A stretch of DNA of 64,000 nt from Variovorax sp. S12S4 (GCF_023195515.1 NZ_JALPKR020000002.1:5681001-5745000); one strand, 5' to 3'. Counted from the stretch's first letter, positions 47,866-56,112 are shown. Translations and numbers: made by a program. The notes: a model not told the origin generated them from the letters alone.

Positions 47866-48373
47866 ACGGCCGACTTTCGACGTGGCGATGGACCTCACCG
47901 AGCGCATGTACCGCGACTTTGCCTACGAGGCCGACAGCACCGAGATCAGCACGCCCGCGGTCGAGGCGCTCGCCCAGCGCAAGGGCGTGTGCCAGGACTT
48001 CGCCCACATCATGATTGCCTGCTTTCGCATGATGGGCCTGCCCGCGCGCTACGTGAGCGGCTACCTGCTCACGCAGCCACCACCGGGCCAGCCGCGGCTG
48101 GTGGGCGCCGATGCCTCGCACGCCTGGGTGTCGGTGTACCTGCCCGGCGAAGGCGACGGCCCCGAAAGCGCCGGCGGCTGGGCCGAGTTCGATCCCACCA
48201 ACGGCCGGCAGCCGGGCGAAGACTACGTCGCGCTTGCCATCGGCCGCGACTATTCCGACGTGTCGCCCATGCGCGGCGTGCTGCATGGCGGTGCGCGCCA
48301 CACGCTCAAGGTGGGCGTGACGGTGCAACCCATTGAAGAGCTGCGCACGCAGGCTGCGGAAGCGGCGCAGTGA
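47438..48373 (+). CDS. Transglutaminase-like cysteine protease family protein
   Basis: This 311-residue protein starts MLLHVTHETRYEYSPPVETA. An N-terminal bacterial transglutaminase domain (1-85) is followed by the core triad Cys185 (RKGVCQDFAHIMIACFRMMG), His228 (GADASHAWVSVYLPG) and Asp252 (WAEFDPTNGRQPG). This is the COG1305 protein usually found with COG2307/COG2308 genes. It is cytosolic by appearance (no signal peptide). It ends in TGA overlapping a possible GTG that reads into RidA. Confidence 0.9.
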   Translation: MLLHVTHETRYEYSPPVETAQHLAHLKPLATSSQRLVSHKLAIEPQPAQRNELPDVYGNTRAFFALEATHDSLVVTAESVVETSEPVLSPAVARDLPWEAVRERFRYRKDATFDAASEFVFPSPYVPRHDDFAAYARASFAPERPTFDVAMDLTERMYRDFAYEADSTEISTPAVEALAQRKGVCQDFAHIMIACFRMMGLPARYVSGYLLTQPPPGQPRLVGADASHAWVSVYLPGEGDGPESAGGWAEFDPTNGRQPGEDYVALAIGRDYSDVSPMRGVLHGGARHTLKVGVTVQPIEELRTQAAEAAQ

Positions 48374-48432
48374 CAAACACAGACGCAAACACAGACGCAA
48401 TCACAGACACAATCGCAGATTCAATCGCAACC
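48373..48432 (+). repeat. Five tandem 12-bp units before ridA
   Basis: The units run from ACAAACACAGAC and GCAAACACAGAC to TCAATCGCAACC, degenerating towards the end. Read from GTG 48370 they give four-residue repeats (TNTD, ANTD, AITD, TIAD, SIAT) in frame with RidA. The array occupies most of the 77-bp gap between the transglutaminase stop and the RidA ATG. Confidence 0.8.
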
Positions 48433-48450
48433 CTCGGACAAGGATCTCCA

Positions 48451-48909
48451 ATGAGCGTTTACGACAAGCTTTCCAGCCTCGGCATCACCCTGCCCCCGGT
48501 CGCCGCCCCCGCCGCGGCCTATGTGCCCTTCGTGCGCACCGGCAACCTCGTTTTTCTTTCGGGCCATATCGCCAAGAAGGACGGCAAGGTCTGGACCGGC
48601 CAGCTCGGCGCCAACGTCAGCACCGAAGAAGGCAAGCAGGCCGCGCGCGCCATTGCCATCGACCTGCTGGGCACGCTGCATGCGGCCGTGGGCGACCTGA
48701 ACAAGATCACGCGCATCGTCAAGGTGATGAGCCTGGTCAACTCCGTCGGCACATTCACGGAGCAGCACCTGGTGACCAACGGCGCGAGCGAGCTGTTTGC
48801 CGAAGTGTTCGGCGCCGAGAAGGGCTCGCATGCGCGCAGCGCGTTCGGCGTGGCACAAGTGCCGCTGGGCGCCTGCGTCGAGATCGACCTGGTCGCCGAA
48901 GTCGGCTGA
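48451..48909 (+). CDS. RidA/YjgF-family protein
   Basis: This 152-residue protein starts MSVYDKLSSLGITLPPVAAP behind AAGGAT. The family features are VRTGNLVFLSGHIAKKDGKV, a central AARAIAIDLLGTLHAAVGDL, and the C-terminal ARSAFGVAQVPLGACVEIDL containing the arginine and acidic residue positions used by Rid proteins. Rid enzymes hydrolyse reactive enamine/imine intermediates of amino-acid metabolism; this longer member belongs to a subgroup of less certain substrate. A GTG at 48370 would add 27 repeat-encoded residues, which I consider less likely. Confidence 0.9.
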   Translation: MSVYDKLSSLGITLPPVAAPAAAYVPFVRTGNLVFLSGHIAKKDGKVWTGQLGANVSTEEGKQAARAIAIDLLGTLHAAVGDLNKITRIVKVMSLVNSVGTFTEQHLVTNGASELFAEVFGAEKGSHARSAFGVAQVPLGACVEIDLVAEVG

Positions 48910-48936
48910 CCGGCTCCCGCAGAGGCTGCGACAGCC

Positions 48937-49326
48937 ATGAGCGTGCAGGCCCTGCGCTCGTCCTTCGGGAACAACTGCCACTGGTGCGGCCTGCCCATGG
49001 ATTTTGCGGAGCCTCGCAGCACGCCTGATTCGGCCACCATCGAGCACCTGAACGACTCGACGCTCGGCGGCGTTCGCAAGCAGAAGCACCGGCGCCTTGC
49101 GCACGCCATCTGCAATCACACGCGCAACGAGTTCAAGCTGCAGGCCGAGCGGAATTTCCAGCGCTGGATTGCCGAGCGGGTCGAACTCGTCCGCCTCGTT
49201 CGCGTTGCGGATCCGGCCACCGCTATGCCGTCGGCTGAGACGAGCCCCGCACCACCAGTTGCCCCGGCAGCAGCAGCTGGCGCGGCGCCGCATCCAGCCC
49301 CTGCAGCCGCTCGATCAGGCAGGTAG
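48937..49326 (+). CDS. Small HNH-nuclease-like protein
   Basis: This 129-residue protein starts MSVQALRSSFGNNCHWCGLP. The CxxC pair (CHWCG), TIEHLNDSTLGGVRK and RLAHAICNHTRNEF resemble the zinc-bound HNH fold, with His and Asn in the places expected for metal and phosphate contact. The folded part ends near residue 90. The last ~40 residues are Pro/Ala-rich and lie antisense to the end of the ptxS-like gene (104-bp convergent overlap). Substrate and nuclease activity are unproven. Confidence 0.7.
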   Translation: MSVQALRSSFGNNCHWCGLPMDFAEPRSTPDSATIEHLNDSTLGGVRKQKHRRLAHAICNHTRNEFKLQAERNFQRWIAERVELVRLVRVADPATAMPSAETSPAPPVAPAAAAGAAPHPAPAAARSGR

Positions 49327-50251
49327 CGGCACAGCGGCCGATAGCATCGGTGGGCTGTGCCACGGTGCTCAGGCCGGGGCCGATCAGCGAGGCCCATTCG
49401 GGATCGTCGAAGCCGACGAAGCCCAACTCCTGCCCGAAGTGCCAGCTCAGGCGCGCCATGGCCTGTGCGACACGCAGCGTGACCACCGCATTTCCCGCGA
49501 CCACCGCCGCACGGCGTCCGCGCTTTGCGCGCCGATGCAAGGCGCGCAAGGCTTCGTCCAGCGCATCGCTTTCTCCCTCGACGCTTTCGAACACCTCGCC
49601 CGCCACGCGCGGCTCGTGCGCGGCCACGCAGGCACGGAAGGCGGCGGTGCGTTCGCGCCGCGAGCTCACGCCCTTTTGCGGCTCGGTCACGTAGAGCAGT
49701 TCGCGATAACCGCCTTCGACCAGATGGCCGCAGGTGTCGCGCATCGCCGAATGGTTGTCGAGCGAGACGAAATCGGTGTGCATGCCGGCATGCCGGCGGT
49801 CGACCAGCACCGCGGGCTTGCCGTGCAGCGTGACCGCATCGACCACGTTGCTGCCGCGCCCCAGCGTGTTGAGAATGAAGCCGTCGACCTGGTAGCCCGC
49901 AAGCGCATCGATGGCCTCGCGTTCGCGTTCGCTCTCGTTGCCCAGGTTGAACAGCATCACCAGGTAGCCCGCGTCCTGGCAGGCCTTCTCGGCACCGCGC
50001 AGCACGGCTACCGAATACGGGTTGGTGATGTCCGCCACGATCAGGCCGATGAGGCGCGAGCGACCGTGGCTCAGCGCCTGTGCCATGGGGCTGGGCGTGT
50101 AGGCCAGCTTGGCGATGGCTGCCTCGACGCGCGCCGCGATGTCGCGGCTCAAGAGGCGCTCGCGGTGGTTGAGAAAGCGCGAGACGGTGGCTTTGGAGAC
50201 GCCTGCGGCTTCGGCGACGTCGGCAATGGTGGCGCGCCCGCTCGGATTCAT
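49223..50251 (-). CDS. ptxS: LacI-family regulator, PtxS-type (2-ketogluconate)
   Basis: This 342-residue protein starts MNPSGRATIADVAEAAGVSK, with the LacI HTH and hinge (TIADVAEAAGVSKATVSRFL then SPMAQALSHGRSRLIGLIVA) and a periplasmic-binding-like sensor domain (VDGFILNTLGRGSNVVDAVT, GFVGFDDPEWASLIGPGLST). It lies downstream of kguE-kguK-kguD. The operon head carries TGAAACCGGTTTCA at 56119, the operator described for Pseudomonas PtxS. This supports a repressor relieved by 2-ketogluconate. The symbol is inferred from context and operator; a KdgR-like relative is the alternative. Confidence 0.75.
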   Translation of the reverse strand: MNPSGRATIADVAEAAGVSKATVSRFLNHRERLLSRDIAARVEAAIAKLAYTPSPMAQALSHGRSRLIGLIVADITNPYSVAVLRGAEKACQDAGYLVMLFNLGNESEREREAIDALAGYQVDGFILNTLGRGSNVVDAVTLHGKPAVLVDRRHAGMHTDFVSLDNHSAMRDTCGHLVEGGYRELLYVTEPQKGVSSRRERTAAFRACVAAHEPRVAGEVFESVEGESDALDEALRALHRRAKRGRRAAVVAGNAVVTLRVAQAMARLSWHFGQELGFVGFDDPEWASLIGPGLSTVAQPTDAIGRCAATCLIERLQGLDAAPRQLLLPGQLVVRGSSQPTA

Positions 50252-50260
50252 GGATTTGCT

Positions 50261-50355
50261 CCTTCCCCCTTTGGGGGAAGGTTGGGATGGGGGCAGGCAG
50301 AGCGCGAAATGGATTCGCCGCTTGCCCCCACCCCTGCCCTCCCCAGCGGGGAGGG
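50261..50355. repeat. Paired palindromes (REP-doublet-like) between ptxS and kguD
   Basis: Hairpin 1 is CCTTCCCCC TTT GGGGGAAGG (50261-50281), a perfect 9-bp stem. Hairpin 2 is CCCTCCCC AGC GGGGAGGG (50337-50355), a perfect 8-bp stem. The segments between them (GGGATGGGGGCAGGC and GCTTGCCCCCACCCC) are themselves inverted, 13 of 15 matching, so the unit is two REP-like elements head to head. There is no T-tract, so an intrinsic terminator is unlikely, though RNA stability effects are possible. Confidence 0.75.
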
Positions 50356-50373
50356 AGAAAATCCTCGAGGGCT

Positions 50374-51357
50374 TCATGCGCCCGCCGTGTCGTACGGCGC
50401 GGTCGGTTTCTCGCCGGCCAAGACCTGCAGAAGATTGGTCGTTGCCAGCTCAGCCATCGCATGCCGCGTCTCATGCGTCGCCGAACCGATGTGCGGCAGC
50501 GGCGTCACGCGCGAATGCGTGCGCAGCGGCGAATCGGCCGGCAGCGGCTCTTTCGCGAACACGTCCAGGCCCGCGGCGCGCAACGTGCCGTGGTCGAGCG
50601 CGTGCAGCAATGCGGTTTCGTTCACCGTAGCGCCACGGCCGCCATTGATGAAAGACGCCCCCGGCTTCATGCGCGCGAAGAAGCCGGCATCGATCATGCC
50701 GCGCGTCGCGTCGGTGAGCGGCAGCATCGCCAGCACGATGTCCGACCGCGAGAGCAGGTCGTCAAGCGGTGTATGGGTTGCGCGGCCCTGCAGCTCGGGC
50801 GCCTGCGCGGCCAGGTCGACGGGCCGGCGCGAGTGGTAGAGCACCGGCATGCCGAAACCCAATGCCGCGCGCCGGGCCACGGCCTGGCCGATGCGGCCAA
50901 AGCCGAGAATGCCGAGCGTCTTGCCGTGCACATCGGTGCCGAAGAACTCTTCGCCGATGTTCTTGGTCCAGCGCCCTTCGCGCACGAGGTTCGAGAGCTC
51001 GACGACGCGGCGCTGCGTGGCCATCAGGATGGAGAACACCGAGTCGGCCACCGTCTCGGTCAGCACGTCGGGCGTGTGGCACAGCACGATGCCGCGCTTG
51101 TGCAGCTCCGCCAGCGGATAGTTGTCGACGCCGACCGACACGCTCGAGATCACCTTGAGCTGGGGCGCCGCATCGAGCAGTGCGGCGTCGATGTTGTAGC
51201 TCGAACCGATCAGCCCGTTCGCGGTGCCGAGCGCGGCGCCAAAGGCCTCCGGCTCCTTGCGCGGATCGGCAACGGACACATGGTGTGCGGCCTGCAGGCG
51301 CGCGAGTTGGTCTTCGGGCAGCGCCCTGAAGACAAGCACGTTCTTCTTGTCGGTCAT
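50374..51357 (-). CDS. kguD: 2-ketogluconate (6-phosphate) reductase-type 2-hydroxyacid dehydrogenase
   Basis: This 327-residue D-isomer-specific 2-hydroxyacid dehydrogenase has the NAD(P) motif TLGILGFGRIGQAVARRAAL followed by MPVLYHSRRPVDL (the Arg pair suits NADPH). Active-site residues are in NGGRGATVNETALLHAL, GLDVFAKEPLPADSPL and PLPHIGSATHETRHAM (Arg, Glu, His). With adjacent kguK and kguE genes it should reduce 2-keto-6-phosphogluconate to 6-phosphogluconate. A glyoxylate/hydroxypyruvate reductase function would be the alternative out of context. Confidence 0.82.
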   Translation of the reverse strand: MTDKKNVLVFRALPEDQLARLQAAHHVSVADPRKEPEAFGAALGTANGLIGSSYNIDAALLDAAPQLKVISSVSVGVDNYPLAELHKRGIVLCHTPDVLTETVADSVFSILMATQRRVVELSNLVREGRWTKNIGEEFFGTDVHGKTLGILGFGRIGQAVARRAALGFGMPVLYHSRRPVDLAAQAPELQGRATHTPLDDLLSRSDIVLAMLPLTDATRGMIDAGFFARMKPGASFINGGRGATVNETALLHALDHGTLRAAGLDVFAKEPLPADSPLRTHSRVTPLPHIGSATHETRHAMAELATTNLLQVLAGEKPTAPYDTAGA

Positions 51358-51359
51358 TG

Positions 51360-52313
51360 TCAGAGTCCTGCTTCTTCGAGTTCGGCGCGCGTTGGCAAGC
51401 CTTCGGTATCGCCCAGCACCTGCACCGCGCGTGCGCCAATCCAGGCACCGCGGCGCACGGCCTCGGGCACGCTCTTGCCTTCGAGCAATGCGCTCACCAC
51501 GCCGGCCGCAAAGCCGTCGCCCGCGCCCACGGTGTCGACCACTTCCTTCACCGGAAAGCCTTCGATGCGTCCGGTGCCCGCCACGTCGCTGTCGTAGTAC
51601 GCGCCTTCGGAACCGAGTTTGACCACCACCAGCTTCGCACCGCGCTCACGATAGAAGCTGGCCACGTCTTCAGGCTGGGTGTGGCCGGTGAGCAGCAGGC
51701 CCTCTTCGATGCCCGGCAGCACCCAGTCGGCACGCGAGGCCAGCTCGTTGATCCAGTGGCGCATGGTGTCGGTCGACGGCCACAGCGTAGGCCGCAGGTT
51801 GGTGTCGAACGAGATGGTGCGGCCGGCCGCGCGCATCACGTCCATCGTCTTGAGGGCGGCCTGCAGGCTGGTGTCGGAAATGGCCGGGAACACGCCCGTG
51901 GCGTGCAGGTGGCGCGCCGAACGCAGCCAGGCTTCATCGACATCGGCAGGGCCCATGTGGCTCGCGGCCGAGCCCTTGCGGTGGTATTCGACCGGCGGAT
52001 CGCTGCCGTCGGTGACCCGGCCCTTGAACTGGAAGCCGGTGCGCTGCGCGGGGTCGCAGATCACGTGCGAGCAGTCGATGTCCTCGGCCTTCATCGTTGC
52101 AATCAGATAGCGCCCCATCGAGTCCGTGCCCAACCGGCTGGCCCAGCCCACCTTGAGGCCGAGACGCGAAAGGCCGATGGCCACGTTGGTTTCGGCGCCG
52201 GCGGTGCGCTTGTGAAACGCCTCTGCGTTTTCCAGTGGGCCGGGCCGGTCGGCCACGAGCAGCAGCATGGCTTCGCCGAACAGGGCAACGTCGAAAGCGG
52301 TCGGTTCAGTCAT
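51360..52313 (-). CDS. kguK: 2-ketogluconate kinase (PfkB/ribokinase family)
   Basis: This 317-residue protein starts MTEPTAFDVALFGEAMLLLV. PfkB signatures are KRTAGAETNVAIGLSRLGLK and the C-terminal VVDTVGAGDGFAAGVVSALL with the catalytic Asp of GAGD. Segments such as EYHRKGSAASHMGPADVD and DWVLPGIEEGLLLTGHTQP resemble KguK of pseudomonads, as I recall it. It phosphorylates 2-ketogluconate before KguD reduction; 2-keto-3-deoxygluconate kinases are close relatives. It starts 6 bp after the kguE stop. Confidence 0.82.
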   Translation of the reverse strand: MTEPTAFDVALFGEAMLLLVADRPGPLENAEAFHKRTAGAETNVAIGLSRLGLKVGWASRLGTDSMGRYLIATMKAEDIDCSHVICDPAQRTGFQFKGRVTDGSDPPVEYHRKGSAASHMGPADVDEAWLRSARHLHATGVFPAISDTSLQAALKTMDVMRAAGRTISFDTNLRPTLWPSTDTMRHWINELASRADWVLPGIEEGLLLTGHTQPEDVASFYRERGAKLVVVKLGSEGAYYDSDVAGTGRIEGFPVKEVVDTVGAGDGFAAGVVSALLEGKSVPEAVRRGAWIGARAVQVLGDTEGLPTRAELEEAGL

Positions 52314-52319
52314 GTATTT

Positions 52320-53063
52320 CTAGGCTCGCGCGGAGCGGATGAAATCGATTTGCGTGCGTGCGACGGCCATCAGGTCGTCCCCCACCAGAGGGTATTCGAT
52401 GGCATGCGGCACGTCGGCCGGCAGCGCGCGCAGCACCGCGCGCCATGGCGCGGCCGAGTCGCCCAGCGGCACCGCCACCCACTTGTGCGCGAGGCGCTGC
52501 GCGCCCTTGCAATGCACGTAGCGAACGCGATGCGCCAGCGCCTGGGCGGCCTGCAGCGGGCATTCGCCCAGCCAGTGCCAGTTGCCCATGTCGAAGGTCA
52601 TGCCGAGTTCGACGCCGGCCTTGTCGGCCGCGTCGAAGAAAGCCTGCAGCGCGGGCAGCGTGCCGGCGCGCACGGTCTGGTCGTTTTCGATCAGCAGTTC
52701 GACACGGGTTTCCGCGAGCTGCACCTTCAGGCCCCACAGCGACCCGTGCGACGACGGGCGAAAGTCGCCGATCGACATCTTGAGCCGCCTGACGCCCAGC
52801 CTGGTTGCGGCCGCAATGCCGCGCGCCAAGGCTGCGCTGTCGAGCCAGCCGCCTTCGGCCCAGAGCCCTTCTGGGCTGGAATACACGGAGGCCAGCCCCG
52901 CGAGCGAGGGCAGTTCCGCCTCGGGGTTGCGCAGCATCTCGCCGCGCACCTCGACCGAATCGGCCCCGGCCTCGAGCGCCAGTTGCGAGCACCAGAGCTG
53001 GCCATGCCGGCCCACCTCGGCCGCACCGAAGGACGACAGAGAAATGAGTACCTGAAAAGACAT
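52320..53063 (-). CDS. kguE: KguE-type sugar phosphate isomerase/epimerase
   Basis: This 247-residue TIM-barrel (AP-endonuclease-2-like) protein starts MSFQVLISLSSFGAAEVGRH. Characteristic blocks are VELLIENDQTVRAGTLPALQ, ELGMTFDMGNWHWLGECPLQ, RVRYVHCKGAQRLAHKW and AIEYPLVGDDLMAVARTQID, matching KguE proteins of 2-ketogluconate operons. Metal ligands are expected in the ENDQT, FDMGNW and HCK segments. Its precise reaction in the pathway is unclear. The ATG overlaps the ATPase stop by one base (TGATG). Confidence 0.82.
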   Translation of the reverse strand: MSFQVLISLSSFGAAEVGRHGQLWCSQLALEAGADSVEVRGEMLRNPEAELPSLAGLASVYSSPEGLWAEGGWLDSAALARGIAAATRLGVRRLKMSIGDFRPSSHGSLWGLKVQLAETRVELLIENDQTVRAGTLPALQAFFDAADKAGVELGMTFDMGNWHWLGECPLQAAQALAHRVRYVHCKGAQRLAHKWVAVPLGDSAAPWRAVLRALPADVPHAIEYPLVGDDLMAVARTQIDFIRSARA

Positions 53064-53818
53064 CAGTGGGCCTGGTGCGAGCTCAGGATCTGGCCGAGGA
53101 ACTGGCGCGTTTTCTCGTTCTGCGGATTGCTGAAGAATTCCTGCGGCGGCGCCTGCTCGACGATCTTGCCCTCGGCCATGAAGATCACCCGGTCGGCCAC
53201 GCTGCGGGCAAAGCCCATTTCGTGCGTGACGCACAGCATGGTCATGCCGTCTTCGGCCAGGCCGATCATGGTGTCGAGCACTTCCTTGACCATCTCGGGG
53301 TCGAGCGCCGAGGTGGGCTCGTCGAACAGCATGATCTTGGGCGTCATGCACAGCGCGCGCGCAATGGCCACGCGCTGCTGCTGCCCGCCGGAGAGCTGGC
53401 TCGGGTACTTGTTGGCCTGCTCCGGAATGCGCACGCGCGTGAGGTACTTCATGGCCACCTCTTCCGCCTGCGCCTTGGTCATGCCGCGAGAGCGCATGGG
53501 CGCGAGCGTGCAGTTTTCCAGAATGGTGAGGTGCGGAAACAGGTTGAACTGCTGAAACACCATGCCCACTTCGGCACGCACCGCATCCACGTTCTTGCCG
53601 CCGGCCGTCAGGTCGATGCCGTCGACCACGATGCGGCCCTTCTGCACCGTTTCGAGCCGGTTGATGCAGCGGATGAGCGTGGACTTGCCCGAGCCTGAAG
53701 GCCCGCAGATCACGATGCGCTCGCCCTGGCGCACCGACAGGTCGATGCCGGTCAACACCTGGAATTCACCGTACCACTTGTTGACCGCTTCCATGCGGAT
53801 GATCGATTCCGTCGTCAT
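53063..53818 (-). CDS. Polar amino-acid-type ABC transporter ATP-binding protein
   Basis: This 251-residue protein has Walker A VICGPSGSGKSTLIRCINRL, Q-loop GMVFQQFNLFPHLTILEN, signature QLSGGQQQRVAIARALC and Walker B IMLFDEPTSALDPEM, a GlnQ/HisP-type ATPase. It belongs to the four-gene transporter (two permeases, binding protein, ATPase) at the head of the kgu operon. Family members import polar amino acids, but coupling to kguEKD suggests import of 2-ketogluconate or a related sugar acid. Confidence 0.92.
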   Translation of the reverse strand: MTTESIIRMEAVNKWYGEFQVLTGIDLSVRQGERIVICGPSGSGKSTLIRCINRLETVQKGRIVVDGIDLTAGGKNVDAVRAEVGMVFQQFNLFPHLTILENCTLAPMRSRGMTKAQAEEVAMKYLTRVRIPEQANKYPSQLSGGQQQRVAIARALCMTPKIMLFDEPTSALDPEMVKEVLDTMIGLAEDGMTMLCVTHEMGFARSVADRVIFMAEGKIVEQAPPQEFFSNPQNEKTRQFLGQILSSHQAH

Positions 53819-53853
53819 GCCAGGATTCCTTTTTCTTCTTCAGCCCTTGCGGT

Positions 53854-54651
53854 TCACTGCATCTTCGGCAGGTCGGCCTGCAGCCACTTCTGGTAGAGCT
53901 TGTTGAGCTCGCCATTGGCGATGTTCTTGGCAACGAATTCGTTGACCGCCTTGTGCAGCTCTTCCTGGCCCGGACGCATGGCAATGCCCATCGATTGCTG
54001 CACCAGCGTGAACTTGTTTTCGTAGCTCCCGGCGGGCACGCGCTTGGCAATTTGCGCGGCCACGGTCACCGAGCAGCCGATGGCATCGACCTGGCCCGAG
54101 ATCAGCGCCTGCATGGCCGAGGCATCGTCGTCGAAGCGGCGGATTTCGGTGCCTTCGGGCGCGGCCTTGGTCACGGCCACGTCTTGCGTCGAGGCGCGGG
54201 CCACGCCCACGCGCAGGCCCTTCAGGTCGGCTGCAGCCTTGATGGGCGTCTTGGTGGCGCCGTACAGCACGATGGTGGCGGCTGCATAGGGCTGCGAAAA
54301 CTGCACCTGCTTGGCACGCTCGGGCGTGATGGCCAGCGAAGCGACCAGCACGTCGACCTTGTTGGTCAGCAGGAACGGAATGCGGTTGGGGCCGGTCACC
54401 GGCACGATGTTGGCCTTGACGCCCCACTCCTTCGCGAGCAGCTTGGCCACGTCGGCATCGTAGCCGTCGGGCTGGTTCTGCGCGTTGGTGGTGCCATAGG
54501 GCGGAAAGTCGACCAGCATGCCGATGGTGATCTCGCCCTTCTTCTTGATGTCGGCCACGGATTGGGCCGATGCAAAGGGTGCGAACATGGTGAGCGCGGC
54601 GCCAAGGCCAAGGGCTGCCAGCGCAATGCGGCGGGTGGTGGTACGGGTCAT
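53854..54651 (-). CDS. ABC transporter solute-binding protein, family 3
   Basis: This 265-residue protein starts MTRTTTRRIALAALGLGAAL with a Sec signal peptide ending ASAQ, preceded by AGGAGACACATCCA. The SBP_bac_3 domain shows GEITIGMLVDFPPYGTTNAQ, ASLAITPERAKQVQFSQPYA and DLKGLRVGVARASTQDVAVT. It is the periplasmic receptor of the kgu-linked transporter. The ligand is inferred to be 2-ketogluconate from the operon; an amino acid cannot be excluded. Confidence 0.9.
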   Translation of the reverse strand: MTRTTTRRIALAALGLGAALTMFAPFASAQSVADIKKKGEITIGMLVDFPPYGTTNAQNQPDGYDADVAKLLAKEWGVKANIVPVTGPNRIPFLLTNKVDVLVASLAITPERAKQVQFSQPYAAATIVLYGATKTPIKAAADLKGLRVGVARASTQDVAVTKAAPEGTEIRRFDDDASAMQALISGQVDAIGCSVTVAAQIAKRVPAGSYENKFTLVQQSMGIAMRPGQEELHKAVNEFVAKNIANGELNKLYQKWLQADLPKMQ

Positions 54652-54707
54652 TGGATGTGTCTCCTGAAAATAAGAAGGAAGCGACGAGAAGAGAGAAAAA
54701 AAAATGA

Positions 54708-55361
54708 TCAGCGTGCGAGCGCCTGTGCGCGCTTGCGCTCCATGCGCCCGGCCAGCAATGAAAGCGGCCAGCAGATCGCAAAGTAGATGGCGGCCACCAC
54801 CGAGAACACGATGAGCGGCTGGAAGGTGGCGTTGTTGACAATTTGCCCGGCGCGCGTTACCTCCACGAAGCCGATGATGGCTGCGAGCGAGGTGCCCTTG
54901 ATGATCTGCACGAGATAGCCAACCGTTGGCGCCAGCGCAATCTTGAAAGCCTGCGGCAGCACCACGTCGCGCATGCGCGCGCTGTACTTGAGGCTCAACG
55001 CCTCGGCGGCTTCCCACTGGCCCCGCGGAACCGCCTCGATGCAGCCGCGCCAGATCTCGCCGAGGAAGGCCGCGCTGTTGAGGATGAGCGCCACGCCCGC
55101 GGCAACCCACGGGTTGATGTCCAGCCCCAGCACCGGCGCGCCGAAGAACACCAGAAACAGCTGCAGCAGCAGCGGCGTGCCCTGGAAGATCTGGATGAAG
55201 GTGGTCGATACGCCGCGTGCCCACGCCGATTCGGACGTGCGCATGAGCGCAATGATCAAACCGAGGATTGCGCCGCCGACGAATGCAATGGCCGAGAGCG
55301 CCAGCGTCCACTTGGCCGCTTCGAGGATGAACAGGAATTCGGGAAAACCGAAGGTACGCAT
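54708..55361 (-). CDS. ABC transporter permease, His/Glu/Gln family
   Basis: This 217-residue HisM/GlnP-type permease starts MRTFGFPEFLFILEAAKWTL. It has about five helices, the conserved FQGTPLLLQLFLVFFGAPVL and the EAA loop EAAEALSLKYSARMRDVVLP. It forms a heterodimeric channel with the permease encoded just upstream. Confidence 0.9.
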   Translation of the reverse strand: MRTFGFPEFLFILEAAKWTLALSAIAFVGGAILGLIIALMRTSESAWARGVSTTFIQIFQGTPLLLQLFLVFFGAPVLGLDINPWVAAGVALILNSAAFLGEIWRGCIEAVPRGQWEAAEALSLKYSARMRDVVLPQAFKIALAPTVGYLVQIIKGTSLAAIIGFVEVTRAGQIVNNATFQPLIVFSVVAAIYFAICWPLSLLAGRMERKRAQALAR

Positions 55362-55388
55362 GATGGGTCTTGCTCCGTCCGCAGCGAA

Positions 55389-56060
55389 TTACCGGCGGTC
55401 CGGATAGTTGAGCGTGCGCTTGTAGATCAGCTTGAACATGGCCGAGAAGGCCAGTGCCAGCGCGAGGTAGATGGCAGCCACCACGATGTAGATCTCGAAG
55501 CTGCGGAAGGTCTGCGACTGCAGGTTGGCGGCCACCGAGGTCAGGTCGTCGGCCGAGATGACCGACACCACGGCCGAGCTCAGCATCAGCAGGATGAACT
55601 GGCTCGTGAGCGCCGGGTAGATGGCCTTGAGCGCGGGCTTGATGATCACGAAGCGGAAGATCTCCCAGGGCTTGAGGTTGAGCGCCCTGCCCGCCTCGAT
55701 CTGCCCCTTGGGAATCGACTCGATTCCCGCGCGGATGATTTCGGTCGCATACGCGCCGAGGTTCACCACCATGGCCACCAGCGCGGCCGTTTGCGGCGAC
55801 CAGCGCAGGCCGATGGCCGGCAGCGCGAAGAAGAAAAAGAACAGCTGCACCAGGAAAGGCGTGTTGCGGATGACCTCGATGTACGCGTTGATGACAAAGC
55901 GCAGCCAGCCCGGCCCCGAGGTCTTGCCCCAGGCGCAGAAGATGGCGACCACCAAGCCGATCAGCGTGGCGGAAAGCGAAAGCTGAATCGTGATCCAGGT
56001 GCCCTTGAGCAGCAGCGGCCAGGCAGCGAAGACGGCGTCGAATTGAAACTGGTAGTTCAT
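55389..56060 (-). CDS. ABC transporter permease, His/Glu/Gln family (first operon gene)
   Basis: This 223-residue protein starts MNYQFQFDAVFAAWPLLLKG (an ATG ten codons earlier is possible). Helices include LSLSATLIGLVVAIFCAWGK, the family motif VIRNTPFLVQLFFFFFALPA and EAGRALNLKPWEIFRFVIIK as EAA loop. It is the first gene of the eight-gene kgu run; its leader carries the PtxS-type operator 59 bp before the ATG. Confidence 0.9.
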   Translation of the reverse strand: MNYQFQFDAVFAAWPLLLKGTWITIQLSLSATLIGLVVAIFCAWGKTSGPGWLRFVINAYIEVIRNTPFLVQLFFFFFALPAIGLRWSPQTAALVAMVVNLGAYATEIIRAGIESIPKGQIEAGRALNLKPWEIFRFVIIKPALKAIYPALTSQFILLMLSSAVVSVISADDLTSVAANLQSQTFRSFEIYIVVAAIYLALALAFSAMFKLIYKRTLNYPDRR

Positions 56061-56112
56061 GGTTGCGAGCACGGGCGTTGCCGTGCGCATGCCTCGAAAG
56101 CAATGCTTGCAG

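Noticed and set aside
50337..50355. Intrinsic terminator after kguD
   Set aside because: The stem is strong but no T-tract follows on either strand.
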